Shown one piece after another: positions 23,877 through 31,858 of a stretch of 36,860 bases of DNA (its first letter is position 1; the number at the start of each line of letters is the position of its first letter). The notes beneath the pieces are model-generated. The model was not told where the DNA came from. It searched no databases and saw only the letters and a program-made list of their open reading frames with translations. A program made the translations under genes and the position numbers. Source of the stretch: CAZSNT01 sp964607765 (GTDB lineage Bacteria; Verrucomicrobiota; Lentisphaeria; Oligosphaerales; JABHEG01); the NCBI GenBank assembly GCA_964607765.1, contig CAZSNT010000102.1:1-36860 (forward strand), written 5' to 3'.

Positions 23877-26800
23877 TCAGCGCTGGCCGAAACAGGTGAC
23901 ACTGCCGCCCTCTTCCGCGAGGTAGAGCCGCCCATTCGCGGCAGCGACACCGTTAAACACCGGCGGGAACTGCAGCGTCAGCTCTGCGAGCCGGTCGCCC
24001 GACGTCGTGTCGAACGCGCACATCACGCCGCCCTTGCGGCGCTGGAAGGCGCCGAGCGGGTCGTTCGCCTCGACCACATCCGGGGGACCGGCAGCGAACA
24101 GGCTCCCGGCCGTCAGCGCCATGGCCCTGATGCGCACCGGAACACGCCCGGCCCAAGTCTGCTTGTCCTCCCCAACGTTCCTGGCGAACAGCAGGTAGCC
24201 TTTGCTGGCGGGTGTGAAGAACACGGTAGTGTCCAAACCGGCCAGGGAGTCGAACTGGCGCACGTAGTAGGCAGAGCGTTTGTCGTGCACGACGAGTCGT
24301 GCGTAACGGCCTTCGAACGTCCACGGCGTCCGCTTGAAGTAGCTGTCCTCGAGCAATCCGCTTTTCGCCCGCAGCGCAGGCGCGCCGCGCTGCCTGGCCA
24401 GGCCGGCATCGAACGCGGTGGCACGCATGAAGATGCTGCTGCCATCGCCCATGAGCACATCGGGGAGCGTGCCCATCGGCAGTCGGAAGTTCTGTTCGAA
24501 ATCACCAGCGGCATAGTCCGGGCCGTGCAGCGTGGTGTCGCAACGCAGCTGGCCGGTCGCCACGTCCAGGCCGTAGAGGCGAATACCGCCGTCCAGCTGC
24601 GAGGTCCGCCCCGCGGTGCAGTACACCGCATCGCCCTGCACGAGCACACTGCCGTGCACGGGCCAGGCCGACTCGAGCTGTCCGAATGCGCCGATCAGGC
24701 GCTCTTCCGGCGCAGCGCGGAAGCGCCAGGCCAGCACGCCATCCGCGGCGCGGACGCAGTAGACCCAGCCATCCGCGCACCCGAACAGTACGGCGCCGTT
24801 GTGGTAAGTGGGCGGCGAGTCAATGCGACCGCCCGCAGCAAACCGCCACAGCTCGGCGCCGTCTCCGGCCCCGAGACAGACCACGTCGTGTTGATCGACA
24901 CTGGCGACGAACACACGGGCCGCGACGGCAGTTGGCGGGGTCAGGCGGTCGCCAACCCGCACGCGCCAGAGCTCGACCGGCTCGCCCGGTACCGCCGTGT
25001 CGACCGAGCCGGACCGCATCCCGTCGCAGCGGAACGTGGGCCAGTCCTGAGCTGTCGCGGCCGGGCCGCTGGTCCGACCAAAGGCCGGGCCTCGCACCAG
25101 CCGCGGCGTGTCTGCAGGCACTGCCCCGACGTCCGAGCCGGACGATGAGGCCGGCGCAAGCGCGTTCATGCCGTTGAGTTTCTCGTCAACGTAACAGGCG
25201 CACGGATGGGGCGGCGCGTATTGCAGGCCGTTCGCCGGCATCATTCCCACGTGACACGTGCCGCGGACCCAGTTGTGCACCGTGTGCTTGCCCTGCTCGA
25301 GATCGACGAACTCAGTGCCGCGCCTGCTCGCCAGGATGTAGCGGGGCGTCGCTTTGTTGCGGTAGCAGCGGTGATGGTGGTGGGCTTTGAAGATATTGCC
25401 CAGCGGCACGCTCTTGCTCAGTTCCCCCGTCTTCACGTCGTACCCGTTCACCGACTGCGGATGCAGCGTGCGCTGAGTTTTCCGCCCCGACACGTATTCG
25501 CCCTGCCCCAAGTCGGCGCCCCAGGTCCAAGCCAGACCACTGATGACGAACACATCCTTCCACGAGTACCACAGATGCCCGATGTACTTCTTCGGCTGCG
25601 TCCACAGCACATCACCCGAGGCAGCGGAGAAGCCCGCCATCTGGTTCGGGCTGGCGTGGATCACCACGCCGTCACTCACGATCATGGTACCGACCCACAG
25701 GTTGCCGCGCGTCTTGATGCCGCCTGCATTCGCGTCCTCGGGCGCGGCGGGGAAGCCGGCACGCCACTTCTCGGTGCCCGTGGCGAAGTCCAGACAGACC
25801 ACGTCCGGCCCGTCGGTGAGTGCGACCACGTTTCCGTCGGTGGCGATGTTCGATGCCGGGTCGAGTTTGGGCGCCTTCACCACGCCGCGTTTGGTGGTCC
25901 ACTTGACGTAGTCGACCGCAGTGCCGTTGTAGAGCTTCTCGGTCGCCCACAGCTGCCGACCCGTGTCAGCGTCGAATGCCATCACACGGAGTTGGTCGCC
26001 CACGAGCACAGAAAGCACCAGTGTCCCGTCCAGCAACAGGATCTCGTTGGTCCGCTCCGAGCCCCCGTAGCTGCGCAGGATGTCGCCCGTCCTGGCGTCG
26101 AGCTGCGACACGGGCGCGTGGTAACCGAGTGTGACATAGACGTGGTCCCCAACCGCCACCAGCCGTTTCTGGTGGTTGAGCGGAATATCGCTTGGCCGGT
26201 TGCTGAACCAGGAGTTCTTCCACTCGCGCCAACCCCAACGCCGAATCGGCACACGCCAAAGCAACGTGCCGTTGAAGGCATCGCGTGCGGTCAGTGACCA
26301 CTGGTCCGGAAGCGTGTGCTGGCCGGTGAGACTGATGGGCGCGTCGTCCACGATGTAGAACAAACGCCCGCGCGCCGTGACGAGCGTGCTGATGCTGGAG
26401 TCGGTCTCGTGCGAACGCTGCCACATCGGCCCGGAGACCCACTGGTACCGACGCGGCGGTCCGACAACCGTGTCCTGGGCCACCGGATTGCCGTCCGCGC
26501 CGTGCAGGAAATGGGACCACTCATCGATCTGTGCCGGCCACGGCTTGCGCGCGCAGACGCGAGCGGCGCCTGACGCGTCAACGGTCACGTCGTTGAGGCC
26601 CGCGGCGCGGAGCGCGCCGGCCAACTCGCGGGCCTGCGCCTCCCCATCGGCAACGTGCAGCCACGCGACGCCAAGAGGCGTCAGGACCCGTTTGATCTCG
26701 GCCACCGCAACCGGGTCCACCACATCGCCCGGATCGATCTCGGCAACAACAACATTGACAAGATTGTCCGTGTACGGCAGCCGCTGGCCGGACCGCGTGA

Positions 26801-27221
26801 CAGCGGACACCAGCCCGTGCCGGCCAGCCGCCCGGAACGCGTCGCGCAGCCGATCCCGCGTGCCGTCATCGGGCGCCAGACAATGAACGGCGAAGTTGCC
26901 CAGCTTCGCGAGCGCCAGGGGCAGATCGGCGCGCCGCGCACCGACCACCACGCAGACCCCACCGGGCGCGCCGCTCTGCTCGACCAGTGCGGCGGCCGCC
27001 TGCAGAGCCCGATTGTCCTGCGCCGCGGCGGAAACCGCAACAGCCGTCGCAGTCAGCACGACGGCAACGACGCACCTGCCTCGAAACAGCCAGCCGCAGA
27101 CACTTCCTGAGGAGCTTCTCCGCGTGGCGAGCCGCCACCCGTCTGCCGCGCCGACTGCCGTACTCCGCGTCGGGCGTTCGCCCCTGGGCTCTCGGTCCTC
27201 GACCCTTTGCACGTGTCTCAC
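23877..27221 (-). CDS. Exported PQQ-type beta-propeller protein with N-terminal methyltransferase-like segment
   Basis: Predicted 1114-residue protein. After a hydrophobic export signal (about 48-66) comes a Rossmann/SAM-methyltransferase-like stretch (about 70-215; GGVCVVVGARRADLPLALAKL, LPYTDNLVNVVVAEID and LTPLGVAWLHVADG). The remainder is a large beta-propeller with repeated blades of the PQQ/BamB kind (for example ARTGDILRSYGG, DADTGRQLWATEKLY, DVATGQLRCDTTL). This combination recurs in planctomycete and lentisphaera genomes; its reaction is unknown to me. The GTG at 27221 overlaps the stop of the HEAT-LamG gene as GTGA, with GGAGG nine bases upstream, implying translational coupling. 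However, the first 25 or so codons coincide with a degenerate 7-bp tract and give an unusually long n-region, so the true start is uncertain. Confidence 0.82.
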   Translation of the reverse strand: MRHVQRVEDREPRGERPTRSTAVGAADGWRLATRRSSSGSVCGWLFRGRCVVAVVLTATAVAVSAAAQDNRALQAAAALVEQSGAPGGVCVVVGARRADLPLALAKLGNFAVHCLAPDDGTRDRLRDAFRAAGRHGLVSAVTRSGQRLPYTDNLVNVVVAEIDPGDVVDPVAVAEIKRVLTPLGVAWLHVADGEAQARELAGALRAAGLNDVTVDASGAARVCARKPWPAQIDEWSHFLHGADGNPVAQDTVVGPPRRYQWVSGPMWQRSHETDSSISTLVTARGRLFYIVDDAPISLTGQHTLPDQWSLTARDAFNGTLLWRVPIRRWGWREWKNSWFSNRPSDIPLNHQKRLVAVGDHVYVTLGYHAPVSQLDARTGDILRSYGGSERTNEILLLDGTLVLSVLVGDQLRVMAFDADTGRQLWATEKLYNGTAVDYVKWTTKRGVVKAPKLDPASNIATDGNVVALTDGPDVVCLDFATGTEKWRAGFPAAPEDANAGGIKTRGNLWVGTMIVSDGVVIHASPNQMAGFSAASGDVLWTQPKKYIGHLWYSWKDVFVISGLAWTWGADLGQGEYVSGRKTQRTLHPQSVNGYDVKTGELSKSVPLGNIFKAHHHHRCYRNKATPRYILASRRGTEFVDLEQGKHTVHNWVRGTCHVGMMPANGLQYAPPHPCACYVDEKLNGMNALAPASSSGSDVGAVPADTPRLVRGPAFGRTSGPAATAQDWPTFRCDGMRSGSVDTAVPGEPVELWRVRVGDRLTPPTAVAARVFVASVDQHDVVCLGAGDGAELWRFAAGGRIDSPPTYHNGAVLFGCADGWVYCVRAADGVLAWRFRAAPEERLIGAFGQLESAWPVHGSVLVQGDAVYCTAGRTSQLDGGIRLYGLDVATGQLRCDTTLHGPDYAAGDFEQNFRLPMGTLPDVLMGDGSSIFMRATAFDAGLARQRGAPALRAKSGLLEDSYFKRTPWTFEGRYARLVVHDKRSAYYVRQFDSLAGLDTTVFFTPASKGYLLFARNVGEDKQTWAGRVPVRIRAMALTAGSLFAAGPPDVVEANDPLGAFQRRKGGVMCAFDTTSGDRLAELTLQFPPVFNGVAAANGRLYLAEEGGSVTCFGQR
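27160..27220 (-). repeat. Degenerate heptanucleotide tract after the HEAT-LamG stop
   Basis: Read on the minus strand from the TGA at 27220-27218, units such as GGGTCGA, GGACCGA, GAGCCCA and GGGGCGA follow in 7-bp phase, then decay. The tract overlaps the putative first codons of the propeller gene, so it is either translated or the annotated start is too far upstream. It is less regular than the tracts at 64-140 and 33372-33448. Confidence 0.5.
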
Positions 27222-28663
27222 TGCTCCTCGCCTCCCGCCAGCCGAATCTGCTTGGCCAAGTGCTTGGCCGGCAATGCGGCATGGTAGAACCGAACCTCAT
27301 CGATGATGCCCTGGAAGTTGTCGATGATCTCTGCCGGGCTGTTGCTCACGTCGTAACCGATCTCCATGCCCTGGCCGGCGTTGCTCGGGATCAGGCCGGG
27401 GGTCTCTGCTGTGGCGGCCAGTTCCCCGTCAACGAACAGCTCGATCCGGTCGCTCTTCACCACACCAGCCAGGTGTACCCAGCGCCCGACCACATCCTCT
27501 TTGCCGGCAGCAATGTAGGCCGGGCCGTCCTGCACCCGGTGAATGCCGAACTTGGCGACACGGTCCATGATGTAAAGAGAGAAGCCGCAGAAAGCGCCGC
27601 CCCGCGCCACCACCACGCCATTGTCTGCGCTCGAATTTGCCCAGGCGGTCACGGTGAACGGCTGGTTCATCATCGTGAGCCCCGGCGGCTTGTCCAGCTC
27701 CACGTAATGCCCCTCGCTGAACTCGAGGGCGTACCCGACTTTGCCCGGAACGGGTTTGCAGCCGATGATCTTCCCGTCGTTTCCCCCGTCAGTCATGTCC
27801 CTGGCGATCGCCGTATTCCGGTCATCAAAAGACCAGCTGCCCGCCAGGTTCTCCTCGCGCGACAGCTTTTTGATCGCCTGCGCCATCGCGGCCCGGACGG
27901 CCGTGTCTTCCTCGTCGGCCAGCGCCTGCCGCAGCGCCAGCTCCGCCGCTTCTTCACCGGTCTCCGCCAAGGCCTGAACAAGACGCACACGCACGGCCGC
28001 GGACGTGTCATCCAACTTCCGCAGCAGCAGCTCGGACGACACCTTCCCGGCCAACGCCGTCAACGCGCCGATGGCACGGATGCGCGTCCCGGGCATGGGT
28101 GCATCCAGAAGTCGAAGCAACGCCGGCCGAGTGTGCTCCGCCGGCAAGGGCCGCAGGATCCACACAATCCGCTCCGCGTCCATTTCGTTCCGGGCCAGCA
28201 TCCGGACCAGGGGCGCAGCCGACTCCGGGCTGGCCAGCTCGCGCAGAGCCCAAGCGGCCTGATCCTGCACATGCCACTCGTCATCGCGCAACGCGGCCAG
28301 CAGTGCCTCGGCCGCCTCAGGCGGCCTGATCTCGCCCAATGCGTAGGCAGCGTTGACCCGGACGGTCACATCAGCGTCACGCAATGCTGCCACCAGTGCT
28401 TCAGCGGCGCGGTCATCCTTGATCTGCCCCAGCACTTTCGCAACTTCGCGCCGAACGCCGGCATCCGGGTCCTGCAGTCGCTTGACCAGCGCCGGCACGG
28501 CAGCACGCGCACCGGCACGCCCGAGCGCAGCAGCAGCGTGCCGCCTCACAGCCGGAATATCCGACGCCAGGTCACGCACGGACTCGTCGACCCCGGCACG
28601 GGCGCGACCAACCCCCAGCAACGCAACTGCGAACAGAAGTGCCAATCGCTCGGTGTGCATCAT
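27218..28663 (-). CDS. Exported HEAT-repeat protein with C-terminal LamG/concanavalin A-like domain
   Basis: Predicted 481-residue protein. A signal peptide ends near GRARA-G (about 23). Residues of about 28-260 are HEAT/PBS-lyase-type repeats (VPALVKRLQDPDAGVRREVAKVL and similar units of about 31 residues). Residues of about 280-475 are a LamG-like jelly roll (LAGSWSFDD, ALEFSEGHYVELDKPP, ELFVDGELAATAETPG, GIIDEVRFYHAAL). Such modules bind glycans or proteins. ATG 28663 is preferred because GGAGG lies about ten bases upstream; the frame extends to 28699. It shares a strand with the orphan 905-residue gene upstream (94-bp gap) and overlaps the propeller gene downstream. No catalytic site is visible. 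A scaffold or adhesin role in the envelope is inferred. Confidence 0.85.
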   Translation of the reverse strand: MMHTERLALLFAVALLGVGRARAGVDESVRDLASDIPAVRRHAAAALGRAGARAAVPALVKRLQDPDAGVRREVAKVLGQIKDDRAAEALVAALRDADVTVRVNAAYALGEIRPPEAAEALLAALRDDEWHVQDQAAWALRELASPESAAPLVRMLARNEMDAERIVWILRPLPAEHTRPALLRLLDAPMPGTRIRAIGALTALAGKVSSELLLRKLDDTSAAVRVRLVQALAETGEEAAELALRQALADEEDTAVRAAMAQAIKKLSREENLAGSWSFDDRNTAIARDMTDGGNDGKIIGCKPVPGKVGYALEFSEGHYVELDKPPGLTMMNQPFTVTAWANSSADNGVVVARGGAFCGFSLYIMDRVAKFGIHRVQDGPAYIAAGKEDVVGRWVHLAGVVKSDRIELFVDGELAATAETPGLIPSNAGQGMEIGYDVSNSPAEIIDNFQGIIDEVRFYHAALPAKHLAKQIRLAGGEEQ

Positions 28664-28757
28664 TCTCTCGTCCCTCCCGGACAGTGTGGGCCGCACCACG
28701 GTTGCTCAACACCTGCGCTTACCCTAACCACTCAACCCTTGCCTGTCATGGCGGGCG

Positions 28758-31475
28758 TCACACCTTGCCGATTCGGTAGGGGGCTCCCGGAAGGGCGTTC
28801 AGGTCGAGTGTAAGACCGTCGCCTGTTTCGACCCCGTTTTTCAGGTAGTTGAGGCGAACTTCCGGTTTCCTCTCCGAATACTCGATCACGACCTCCTCGT
28901 GGGCCCAGTCCGGGTCGTGGTAGAGCTCCACATTGACGACTACCTCGCCAGGGAATGTCATCTCGAGAATGTAGGGGGCCATTTCCAGCTTGCTGACGAT
29001 TATCTGTCCCATTCTCGGCCCGGTGAAGCTGTAGGCTTCGTCGCTGAACTTATGCCTGATTTCAACACTCACGGGGGTATCGGAGGGAAAACGCATCCGC
29101 ACCTGTCCACGCCCGATCACCTGGTACCCGAGCGGCCGAACGCCCACGCCGACCAACGCGCGTCCGATGGCGGGCCGACACGGAACGAGCATGAGAAGAG
29201 CGAGGGCCGCGACGCCGCCAATCGCCGTCGTCTTGTGTGTCAGTGCGTCGGCGATGAGGTCAAGCGCCACGCGGAACAGCGACGGACCTTCGGGCTCCGT
29301 CGTCTTCTCCTTGTCCCCTGCCTCCTCAACGTCCGCTGCCTCTACTTCCACAGCCGGCGCTGTCTCCTTCGGCAACTGCCTCGGTTCTGCCTCTTCCTGT
29401 CCCTCCTCCGGCGCGGCTGTTTCCTGTTGCTCATCCCTGAGGCCATCCTTGGATTCGGGGGCCGTACCAGCGTCGGAAGGCGCTTCGTCGTCAGGTCCGT
29501 CGAGGGCGGTCGCGATGACGTCGCCGACTCCCCGCTCCGCCAACTCTGCCTTCAGCGCTTCAGCAGCTTCGGGTACGGCGGCCATCGCCTCTGGCAGCAG
29601 CTGCTCGATGACGCCGGCCGCGTCACGCAGAGCCGCCATGTCGTCCGGGGTCATTCCCGGCTGTACGTCCTCCCCGGCGAGGGCCCGTGTCTGCGCGAGC
29701 AGCGCATTTGCGTCGGCCGGAGCCATAGCTGCCGTCTCCTCCATACCCAGCAGTTCCCCCGTCAAGGCCGCCACGCCAGCCTGCGGGTCAGGTCGCGCGC
29801 CGTCGGCTCCCCGGTCGCGCACCAGGTCGAGGAGCGGGGAACGGGATGTGTCCGCGGCGCGGCGCCCGGCAGGCTGCACCTGCGCCCGGCCGCGGCCTGC
29901 GGCCTCAGCCGGCGGGACGTCGAGTGGTCGTGGCTGCGGCAAATCGGCCACCACACTTTCGGGGATGGGCAGCGGCTGCCGGGGCCGGGACTGCCCGGGG
30001 CCACGAGACGACGCGGCAGGACCACGGGCAACGCGCTGCCCGCCAGGTGTCGGCGCCTGCTTCCGGATCTGGTCGACAACAGCAGGACGAACCAACGTCG
30101 CGGGGTTGGGGACGCCCGCCACCGACTGTTGGACGGAGCGCGCCGACTGGCGAGGCTGAATCTCGGGCCGAACGTCGCCGGGCGACCGCCGCTGCCTGGC
30201 CGCGCCTCTCTGCGTGCCTTTCGCCACGGCCAAGCTCCGAGCTTTCGTGGCTGGACGGACCTTGGGGCTGACTGCCGGGCGGCGTCCTGAGACGTTCCGG
30301 GTGCTTGCGTTCTGCTGCCGTGCACGGCTTCTGCCCGCACGGGGGGCGCTTTGCGATCGCTGCGGCAGCGCGTCCCTCTTGGGGCCCGCGCCGGTTGCCG
30401 CAGGGCGTGATGCAGCAGGAACGCGCTCAGCGTCTGTGCCCGCCTCGCCGGCTTCAGGTGCATCGTCCGTCGCCGTCTCGGGCTGGGCCTCTTCGTGGCC
30501 CGGGCGCACGAATCGGTGCCGCAGCGTGGCCGCCAGATCGATCCGCCAGGCACCGTTGATGCTGCGCAGCCTGAGCCAGAGGCTGTCAGCATCGGGTTTC
30601 CACCCGCTGAGATTCGCGCCCAGCACGACGCAAGACAGTGTCCGGCCAATCGCGTGGTTCTCCTGCGCCGTCAACTGTACCCACGCGTCGCTCGCCGACT
30701 CCATCGCGACCTCAGCGACAGCCAACTCCAGCCGGGCGGCCTCCGCTTCGGGCGACGCCTGGCCGACACCCCCCGCTCGCACGCGCAGGGCGGGAAGGCG
30801 TGCCACGGTGTACTGCAGCAGACCGTAGGCCAGTTTCCCCGAAGACGTGGAATCCCGCACAAAGCACTCCCGCACTCCCGGGGCATCGTTCCGCGAGACG
30901 CTGTCCAGAAAGGTGTAGATGCTGGCCTCCGGCGTCTGAAACAGCTCGCGTTGGCGAGCTTCGTACCGCACGCAAAGCTGCTCGCCGATCTTGAGCAAGG
31001 CGGGTAGGTCGGCGGCTGCGCTGGGCACGCGGACTTCCACCACCGTGCTGCCGACCGGCAGCCACAGTGTGGACCATCCAGCCTCGACGTGGACGCATGC
31101 GCGGATGTTGGCGAGAGACGCACTCTCCTCGGCTGTGAGTTCCCGACCCAGCACGCCCGACGCGGCCGCCAAGTCGGCCTCTGCCCGGGAGGCGGTCGGG
31201 TAAGACCACACGCGAATACTGGCCCTGCCGGAGTAAGAAAATGCCTGCTCGGACTCGGCGGCGGCAAGAATCCGCGATACCCCCGGAGTGAGTTGGGACG
31301 GCAGGGCGAACGGTACACCGCGAGAGCTGGCGGAAGCGCCCTGCCCTTCGCCTGACGCCGTCTCGCCAGAGCGGCACACCCAACACAGACAGCCCACGGC
31401 AACAGCCAGTGCGCGGACGTACTTCCGACCGCAAGGCCACCAATCGGAACGGAAAGAGTAAGACATCATCCCCAT
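28758..31475 (-). CDS. Orphan envelope protein: NTF2-like N-domain, long disordered linker, transmembrane segment, beta-rich C-domain
   Basis: Predicted 905-residue protein that I cannot assign to a family as a whole. The N-terminus has a short signal or lipoprotein-like segment (YVRALAVAVGCLCWVC, about 18-33). Residues of about 175-330 resemble an NTF2/DUF4878-like domain (ASIYTFLDSVSRNDAPGVRECF through NGAWRIDLAATL). Residues of about 335-570 are Arg/Pro/Ala/Ser/Gln-rich and probably disordered. Residues of about 590-740 are first Ala-rich helical, then acidic (Glu-rich). One transmembrane helix (about 745-765, GGVAALALLMLV) is followed by about 130 residues rich in beta strands. ATG 31475 was chosen for GGGAGG nine bases upstream; the frame is open to 31586. 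It heads the three-gene operon with the HEAT-LamG and propeller genes. The opposite-strand frames here are compositional shadows. Confidence 0.75.
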   Translation of the reverse strand: MGMMSYSFRSDWWPCGRKYVRALAVAVGCLCWVCRSGETASGEGQGASASSRGVPFALPSQLTPGVSRILAAAESEQAFSYSGRASIRVWSYPTASRAEADLAAASGVLGRELTAEESASLANIRACVHVEAGWSTLWLPVGSTVVEVRVPSAAADLPALLKIGEQLCVRYEARQRELFQTPEASIYTFLDSVSRNDAPGVRECFVRDSTSSGKLAYGLLQYTVARLPALRVRAGGVGQASPEAEAARLELAVAEVAMESASDAWVQLTAQENHAIGRTLSCVVLGANLSGWKPDADSLWLRLRSINGAWRIDLAATLRHRFVRPGHEEAQPETATDDAPEAGEAGTDAERVPAASRPAATGAGPKRDALPQRSQSAPRAGRSRARQQNASTRNVSGRRPAVSPKVRPATKARSLAVAKGTQRGAARQRRSPGDVRPEIQPRQSARSVQQSVAGVPNPATLVRPAVVDQIRKQAPTPGGQRVARGPAASSRGPGQSRPRQPLPIPESVVADLPQPRPLDVPPAEAAGRGRAQVQPAGRRAADTSRSPLLDLVRDRGADGARPDPQAGVAALTGELLGMEETAAMAPADANALLAQTRALAGEDVQPGMTPDDMAALRDAAGVIEQLLPEAMAAVPEAAEALKAELAERGVGDVIATALDGPDDEAPSDAGTAPESKDGLRDEQQETAAPEEGQEEAEPRQLPKETAPAVEVEAADVEEAGDKEKTTEPEGPSLFRVALDLIADALTHKTTAIGGVAALALLMLVPCRPAIGRALVGVGVRPLGYQVIGRGQVRMRFPSDTPVSVEIRHKFSDEAYSFTGPRMGQIIVSKLEMAPYILEMTFPGEVVVNVELYHDPDWAHEEVVIEYSERKPEVRLNYLKNGVETGDGLTLDLNALPGAPYRIGKV

Positions 31476-31858
31476 TGCACCATGCCTCCCAGTTGAAACG
31501 CTGAATGGAAACACCCTCAGACAAGTCATTGGACGATAACACGGAACGTTATTTGGTGCAAACTCATGGCGCCGAAGGGGGTGCATGTGGGTCCACGGAA
31601 CGCCTTGAGCGGCGCTTCCCCGAAGCAGTTCCCTTCCGAGCGCCCTGTCGCGCTTCCCACCTGTACCGCGGGCCGCCCCAAGCGCGGGGGGGATGGCGCC
31701 CGACTTAGAGAGGCACTGTCCTGGGCGCTTGCCAGCGTCCGCAGGACATCAGCGCCTGTGGGTGTAGATTAACGAGGCAGGGCGCTACATATCTGTACCG
31801 AGATTCCGCATCCTGTACCGTCATCTCCGTACGTCATCTCAGCACGAGGTTTCAGAAC
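31476..31858. other. Divergent intergenic region, 383 bp
   Basis: The region separates the orphan-protein operon (leftward) from the third sulfatase operon (rightward). An imperfect palindrome, ATAACACGGAACGTTAT, lies at about 31536-31552, and a pair of direct repeats lies close to the sulfatase start (listed separately). A weak minus-strand TTGCAC-N17-TATCGT could be a promoter for the leftward operon but matches consensus poorly. No small gene is supported. Confidence 0.5.
31793..31840 (+). promoter_or_regulatory. Candidate operator: paired direct repeats before the sulfatase gene
   Basis: CTGTACCG occurs at 31793-31800 and again at 31813-31820, exactly 20 bp apart. CGTCATCTC occurs at 31819-31827 and 31832-31840. 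All lie within 70 bp of the sulfatase ATG, where a transcription factor or leader element would act. No regulator gene is nearby, so the function is inference only. Confidence 0.35.

Noticed and set aside
29167..30159. Ser-rich plus-strand open frame inside the orphan-protein gene
   Set aside because: It is the mirror of the Ala/Arg/Pro-rich linker on the minus strand. It has no ribosome site or domain.
23877..31475. Genes read as a hydrazine or PQQ-dehydrogenase energy system
   Set aside because: No dehydrogenase-specific PQQ or calcium ligands, no cytochrome partners in the operon and no anammox-specific genes are visible.
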